Positions 59,566 to 64,000 of a stretch of 64,000 nt of DNA are shown here, in pieces. Each line of letters begins with the position of its first letter. The stretch's first letter is position 1. The notes beneath the pieces are model-generated. The model was given only the letters and a program-made list of their open reading frames with translations, had not been told where the DNA came from and searched no databases. A program made the translations under genes and the position numbers. Source of the DNA: Tretioscincus oriximinensis (taxonomy: Eukaryota > Chordata > Lepidosauria > Squamata > Gymnophthalmidae); contig JAJVDF010000364.1 in NCBI GenBank assembly GCA_022410635.1, positions 1,120,298 through 1,184,297 of the forward strand, read 5' to 3'.

Positions 59566-59776
59566 TCCAGCATAGAAGCTAGCAGCACTTTGAGACTAAC
59601 TTGAGAAAAGTGGTTGGCATAAGCTTTCGTAGACAGGTCTACTTCTTCAGATGCTGCACCTAAAGAAGTAGACCTGTCTACGAAAGCTTATGCCAACCAC
59701 TTTTCTCAAGTTAGACTCAAAGTGCTGCTAGCTCCTTTGCTGGACTTTCTGCTAGACTAACACGGCTATTTCTCTG
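59566..59776 (+). mobile_element. palindromic retroposon, young copy C
   Basis: Same element as copies A and B, with the full left end 'tccagcatagaagctagcag'. The arms meet at 'cagatgctgcacctaaagaa' (a slightly longer loop). The tail ends CTCTG. The flanking duplication ATATTTAAGATG is 12 bases (59554-59565 and 59777-59788). Confidence 0.9.
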
Positions 59777-60087
59777 ATATTTAAGATGGTTAGCACAGCT
59801 TGGAATTGATAGTACATGGTAGAACAACTGCATGGGAAAGAGAAGATTTCAATTTCATCTCTCCTGAGGGAATTTTTGAGACTACGTCAGTTTCTGCTAT
59901 GAATCTTCATATTGTCACCTGGGTTTGATGAATTTCAGGCACCTAACCATCATCAAATAGAAGTTGGCACAAAAGTTAATCAGAATTCTCATTTGGTCCT
60001 GCCATTTGGTGCAGATAAGTGAATGGACAGAAGTGACTTCAGCCCAGCCATAGAGAACCTGGAACGCATCACAATTAAAAAACTTCT

Positions 60088-60180
60088 AGCAAGGCAATCT
60101 TGAAGCACCTTTTATACTAACAATGCATCTGAAGAAGCAAGCAGGTCTACGAAAACTGTTCCAACACGTCCTGATGAAGT
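60088..60180. repeat. fold-back retroposon relic
   Basis: 'ttgaagcaccttttatacta', 'gcatctgaagaagcaagcag' and 'gtctacgaaaactgttccaa' match parts of both arms. The hammerhead-like block is present in plus orientation but with a mutated stem. Confidence 0.5.
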
Positions 60181-60655
60181 GGACTAAAGCAGGGGGGGAA
60201 TCCATTTCCCCCTGCTTTACTCTAGTCATTCTGCACCAAAGAAGGATCATAAGTACAACACCTTTGAAAGGTGTTATGACACCACCTTGCAAGAAACTTT
60301 GAATCCAGGCTAACAGCTACTGAATATTTTCTGGATTTTTTATTATACAATAAAATCTCTATAATTATATCATTCATTACTCATTTTACACCAATTAGAA
60401 GACACTAATAAAATAAACAGGAGAGGTATTGTGCTCATTTCCTACTTGTGCGCTATCCTAGATACCTGAGTGATCTCTGTAAGAACTGAGTGAAAGCTTA
60501 AATAAGCTTTTGATGTGATTCTGCATAGAATGGTAATTCTGATTATATTTAAATTATTTTAATATTCTCTTAACAGTGCAAACAGCAGTGTATAAAAGAT
60601 GCTAAAAACTGGACAAGAATAAAAAACTGCAATAAAAATATCACTGCCAATTATT

Positions 60656-60790
60656 GAAAAGTGGGCCATGGCCCACTTGGTTCAGCAGTCTGTTCTGACA
60701 GTGGCCAAACTGGTGCTGAAGCGTGCACCCTGGCCAGAAAGCCCAAGCACCCAACTTGTGTGCTCATAATCTCCCGGCCGCCTCCAGTAT
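60656..60790 (-). mobile_element. CR1 LINE 3' UTR fragment
   Basis: The plus strand 'ggcccacttggttcagcagt', 'ctgttctgacagtggccaaa' and 'cagaaagcccaagcaccc' is the reverse complement of a common CR1 3' UTR in reptiles ('...ccactgtgagaacagaatgctgg...' type). Divergent. Confidence 0.5.
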
Positions 60791-61154
60791 CTACACATCA
60801 AGAACAAACAAATGTTACATTTTACTGTTAGGCTGTCTTACTCCTTGTAAAATACTGTACAGTTTTGGTATGTTCAGTAACTTTATTTTATTTATTACAT
60901 ATTATAATTAGTTCTGGAAAAGCTGAAGGTTGTTGTTCATAAAATTGATTTGATATTGTATTGGCAGGATCAGAACTTAATTGCTTGCACAATTAAATGG
61001 ATATTTTTGGATTGTTCATGCAGGTGAAAGCCATTTTTATATTTAAAGGAAATCTATTCACAAGCTATTCTATGCTAGTACATATATATTTATTAAAATA
61101 CATATATAATACATTAATATATATATTTATTAAAATACAAATAAAATACATTAG

Positions 61155-61350
61155 TTTGGAGACTAATGAGAAGAAAATAGGTGAGCTTTTGTAGACAATT
61201 CTACTTCTTTAGGGGTAGCATTTAATTAAAGAAATAAGAGTTGTCTATAACAGCTTATGCCGCCTACTTCTTATAGTCTCCAAAGTCCTACATGCCCCCC
61301 CCCCCTTTGCTGGACTTTCTGAACATCAACTAACACAGCTAGTTTACTAT
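61155..61350 (+). repeat. old fold-back retroposon with both arms and tail
   Basis: The left arm 'agtttggagactaatgagaa', 'gagcttttgtagacaattct', 'acttctttaggggtagc' is mirrored by 'agagttgtctataacagctt', 'atgccgcctacttcttatag', 'tctccaaagtcc'. Next come a C run (61295-61305) and the family tail 'ctttgctggactttctgaac', 'actaacacagctagttt'. It is clearly older than copies A-C yet has the same arm-loop-arm-tail layout. Confidence 0.75.
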
Positions 61351-61417
61351 ACATCATCATTATTCCACCACCCAACTCTAACCCAATGCCTATATTAAAT
61401 ATAGTTTGCAAATATAA

Positions 61418-61620
61418 TGTAGTGGTTTGGAGTTCCTGAGTTCAAATTCCTACACTGTAGATAAATTGTCACTTGGTGACTTTTCAGCCATTTCAGCTTA
61501 ATTTACCTTACAAAATTATTAAGGGAATAAAATGGAAGGATGGAAGGAAGAGGATGGTTTGTACTTCTTGGGCTCTGTGGAAAAAGATTGGGATAGAAAT
61601 GCCATAAACAAATTAAATGA
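61418..61620 (+). repeat. decayed tRNA-derived SINE with L2-like tail
   Basis: 'atgtagtggtttggagttcc', 'gagttcaaattcctacactg', 'cacttggtgacttttcagcc' and 'gggctctgtggaaaaagatt' then 'gggatagaaatgccataaac' follow the layout of the SINE at 49925-50165, with strong divergence. Confidence 0.6.
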
Positions 61621-63689
61621 AGTAGATAACAATTCATTTACTGCAATGTAATTAACAAGTTTTGGGTCGACATGTCAGGGGAACAAGAAGATGGATAGTA
61701 GCCCAGTTATTGTCTCCAGACTTTTGCTTGTGTTCAAAACAATTTTGTAGTAAACAGACCAATTTATTTATTTACATTTATACCCTATAATTATATTTAT
61801 ATTATATTTCAAACAACCTGTTTAAGCCCACCTTTAAAAACCAGAAGTTGAAAAGTTGGGAAAAGTTTCATTGTGCATATAATCCTAATTTAATGTGATT
61901 AGTCATATCATTAATGTGGTAGAACGTTAAACAGAAACTTTCCACATTAGCTAGTACAATGCAAATGAATGTGGTTTATTACATCTAACTATTGATGATG
62001 TGATAAGATTGTGATGTTGTCACTGCACTTGGTTGTGATTATCTGTTATGTCATCTTGACCGTAATGCATTTGGAGGAGAATTCAGTATCCTGAAAAGTT
62101 GGTTTAGTGTTAATGTAGTTCTATAAGTGATATTTTAGAGTGTTGATTGAAACCTCATATATCTTCCTTCTTATTCCATTTTCTAGATCTTGTCAGATTA
62201 CCTGGGTGGGAGAATTCCTGAGAACCACAAGTAGGCTGACTTAGATTGCATGATAGAAGAAAGGCAGGGTATGAGTGTAAGAAAATAAATATGTGTTTCT
62301 GCACTTCCAAAAATTTTCTGTCCTCTACCAGTTGAGGTACAGAGAGGGTATCTGCCCTTGTTTTTACTCTACTCTTTCCCTGTAAGTGTATAGCTAAAAT
62401 TTTTCTCACATCGCCTCCAGTTTCATTTTGGAATAAATCCTTTGTTTTACACCAATACAGTGCATGAATCCAGGTAAGTAGTTTTGTACCATGCAAGAGG
62501 TCTTGGGACATGCTTTCTGGGCTTTAACGTCAATCGCTATTGAAAGAATTGTTCCTGAGCAATTTATTGTTGACCCAATAAAGTTTTAATATTGGCAAAG
62601 CTGTGTCTGCTTCTAGGATTCCTTGAAAGTCTGGTATCCTATCCTTCTTTCTTTCTCTTAAAAAAAAACCCTTCAGGATATAGATAGCAATAATAAAACA
62701 GTACTTGCTTTGGCAGCTGAAAAGAATTATTGCGTAGTAAAAGCAACAGTGGATAAAAATGCAGCCAAAAGGCTGGTGTGCCCCATCCGTAAATCATAGA
62801 CTGTGGATTATCCAAGGTAACCGGAGCCATAACGAGTCGCTTCTTATATGGTTAGGATTCCATTTGGTGAAAAAAATAATTGATGACAATGTCATTGTAA
62901 TGGAATGGAGGTACGGTGGTTAAATTAGGATAAATGAGGATTGAGCGGTATAGTTACATTGAGGGTCTTAACTTGCAACTATCAAAATATTTGTAGACTA
63001 CAATTCCCTGAGCCAGAATTGGTACAGAATCTTGAGAAAGGAATGCTGACTTTGCAAACATCTGGAGAACTGGTATATTAGACCTCTGAGCTAGAATGTG
63101 CTTCTGTATACCTGTGTCGTAGCTTCTACCTGTTTCTTTTTCCATACATATATATCATGTTGTACAATACATCAAACACATTTCAAAATATAACAAAAAA
63201 CCCTCAAAGTAATACCAAATAATAGTAGCTAAATACAAAAAAGACAAAAAAATGAAAAAGATAAATACAATTAAATTAATACAAGACTGTCCTAACATAT
63301 AAAAGATGAACACACACACATTCACTATCTGTTTATTACCAATTTGCATTGTGGCAGTCAGCCCGCTAGGCAACGTGACTGCACCAACAGCCTGTTCTTC
63401 ACCTCCAGTGGAGGTATTGGCCGGGTGAACAAAGTCGAACTCTTGACAACACACCTTTGGTGTAAGCAAGTGGAGGCGGGCGCATGCCACACAATGCAGT
63501 AATGCCCGCTGACATGACCTTGTGTGACCCATCAGGGGTTATCATGGGGGCTGCCACCACTCAGTCAAAGGCAGTAGAGGATGGCAGTGAGAAGAGGTGC
63601 TACCTACATTCATATTTTTTCAATTTTTACACTAACCATTAAAATAAAACACAGAATCCCCACATTCTGCTACTGGCTTTCTTTATCGC

Positions 63690-63812
63690 TGGTTTTGAAA
63701 TCTAATTCAAAGCTATGTGCGCCGCCCTATGGTTGGCCGCCCTGAGACCTTCGGGTATAGGGCGGGATACAAGTACAAATAAAATAAAAATAAATAAAAA
63801 TAAATAAATTCA
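63690..63812 (+). repeat. SINE 3' end with L2-like tail
   Basis: 'agctatgtgcgccgccctat', 'ggttggccgccctgagacct' and 'tcgggtatagggcgggatac' followed by (AAAT)n. It matches the end of the SINE at 49925-50165; the tRNA head is missing. Confidence 0.8.
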
Positions 63813-64000
63813 GAATTGGAAGATATTTAGTAATTTTGTTTTCAATGCTCCATTCCCTGTTTTTCCTATCTGTATATTAATAAACCATGTCGTAGCAATT
63901 TGGGTAACACTGTATTAAATTGTAAGTTTAGACTTTAAAAATGCCCACTGAAAGGTATTTGGAAAATAAATGTAATAGCGTTCAGCCTCGTATTAGTTTT
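63813..64000. other. no recognised feature
   Basis: AT-rich intron sequence to the window end. Confidence 0.4.

Larger units (their letters stand above)
47372..64000 (+). other. PTPN1: PTPN1 intron 1 (partial)
   Basis: It begins at the GTGAGG donor. The next coding segment in vertebrate PTPN1 starts DIRHEASDFP, and I found no such sequence up to the window end. A long first intron is normal for this gene. The intron is mostly repeats listed below; stretches not listed separately (48506-49924, 50719-51212, 51501-53919, 54131-54396, 54813-55730, 55801-56394, 56821-59553, 59789-60087, 60181-60655, 60791-61154, 61621-63689) hold nothing I can recognise. Confidence 0.85.

Noticed and set aside
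47372..64000. Search for PTPN1 exon 2 in the rest of the window
   Set aside because: No segment coding for the expected DIRHEASDFP-type start with an AG acceptor was seen; the intron must extend beyond the window.
1..64000. CRISPR arrays, bacterial operons, riboswitches, rRNA
   Set aside because: Nothing of the kind is present; the window is clearly vertebrate nuclear DNA, and the regular short repeats are microsatellites.

Overview
This is a vertebrate nuclear window that is almost entirely non-coding. Its repeats point to a squamate reptile, probably a lizard: CR1 fragments ending in ATGTTCTT-type repeats, L2 and L1 fragments, tRNA-derived SINEs with either an L2-like 3' end (GGGTATAGGGCGG plus A-rich repeats) or a (CTT)n tail, several hAT and mariner-type miniature elements, and young fold-back retroposons. 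Species cannot be fixed from the sequence alone.

The one gene I recognise with confidence is PTPN1 (protein tyrosine phosphatase 1B). Its first coding exon is at 47309-47371 on the + strand, inside a CpG island (about 46690-47935), with a strong Kozak context and a GT splice donor after codon 21. From 47372 to the window end the sequence is the start of PTPN1 intron 1; I saw no second exon. Everything left of about 46.6 kb is upstream intergenic DNA. In other vertebrates CEBPB lies upstream of PTPN1, but it is not seen here.

Layout: 1-24 kb is intergenic and holds old CR1 pieces, hAT miniatures, five copies (two + and three - strand) of an unclassified roughly 350-bp family, a long inverted repeat near 13.4 kb, an L1 3' end, and one candidate secreted-protein exon on the minus strand (10119-10322). 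From 24 to 46.5 kb there are a hAT element holding a 330-base assembly gap, a SINE with a composite trinucleotide tail, several terminal-inverted-repeat elements, and CR1, L1 and L2 3' ends. From 46.7 to 48 kb is the PTPN1 promoter and first exon. From 48 to 64 kb is intron 1, with two more fold-back retroposons and other repeats.

The most unusual content is a family of palindromic retroposons. Three young copies (about 21.7, 50.6 and 59.7 kb) each have about 80-base inverted arms, a shared unpaired 3' tail, and target duplications of different length (18, 14 and 12 bases). At least two older copies (3.7 and 61.2 kb) show the same palindromic layout. The arms contain a sequence resembling a hammerhead ribozyme core, which suggests, but does not prove, a link to Penelope-like elements.
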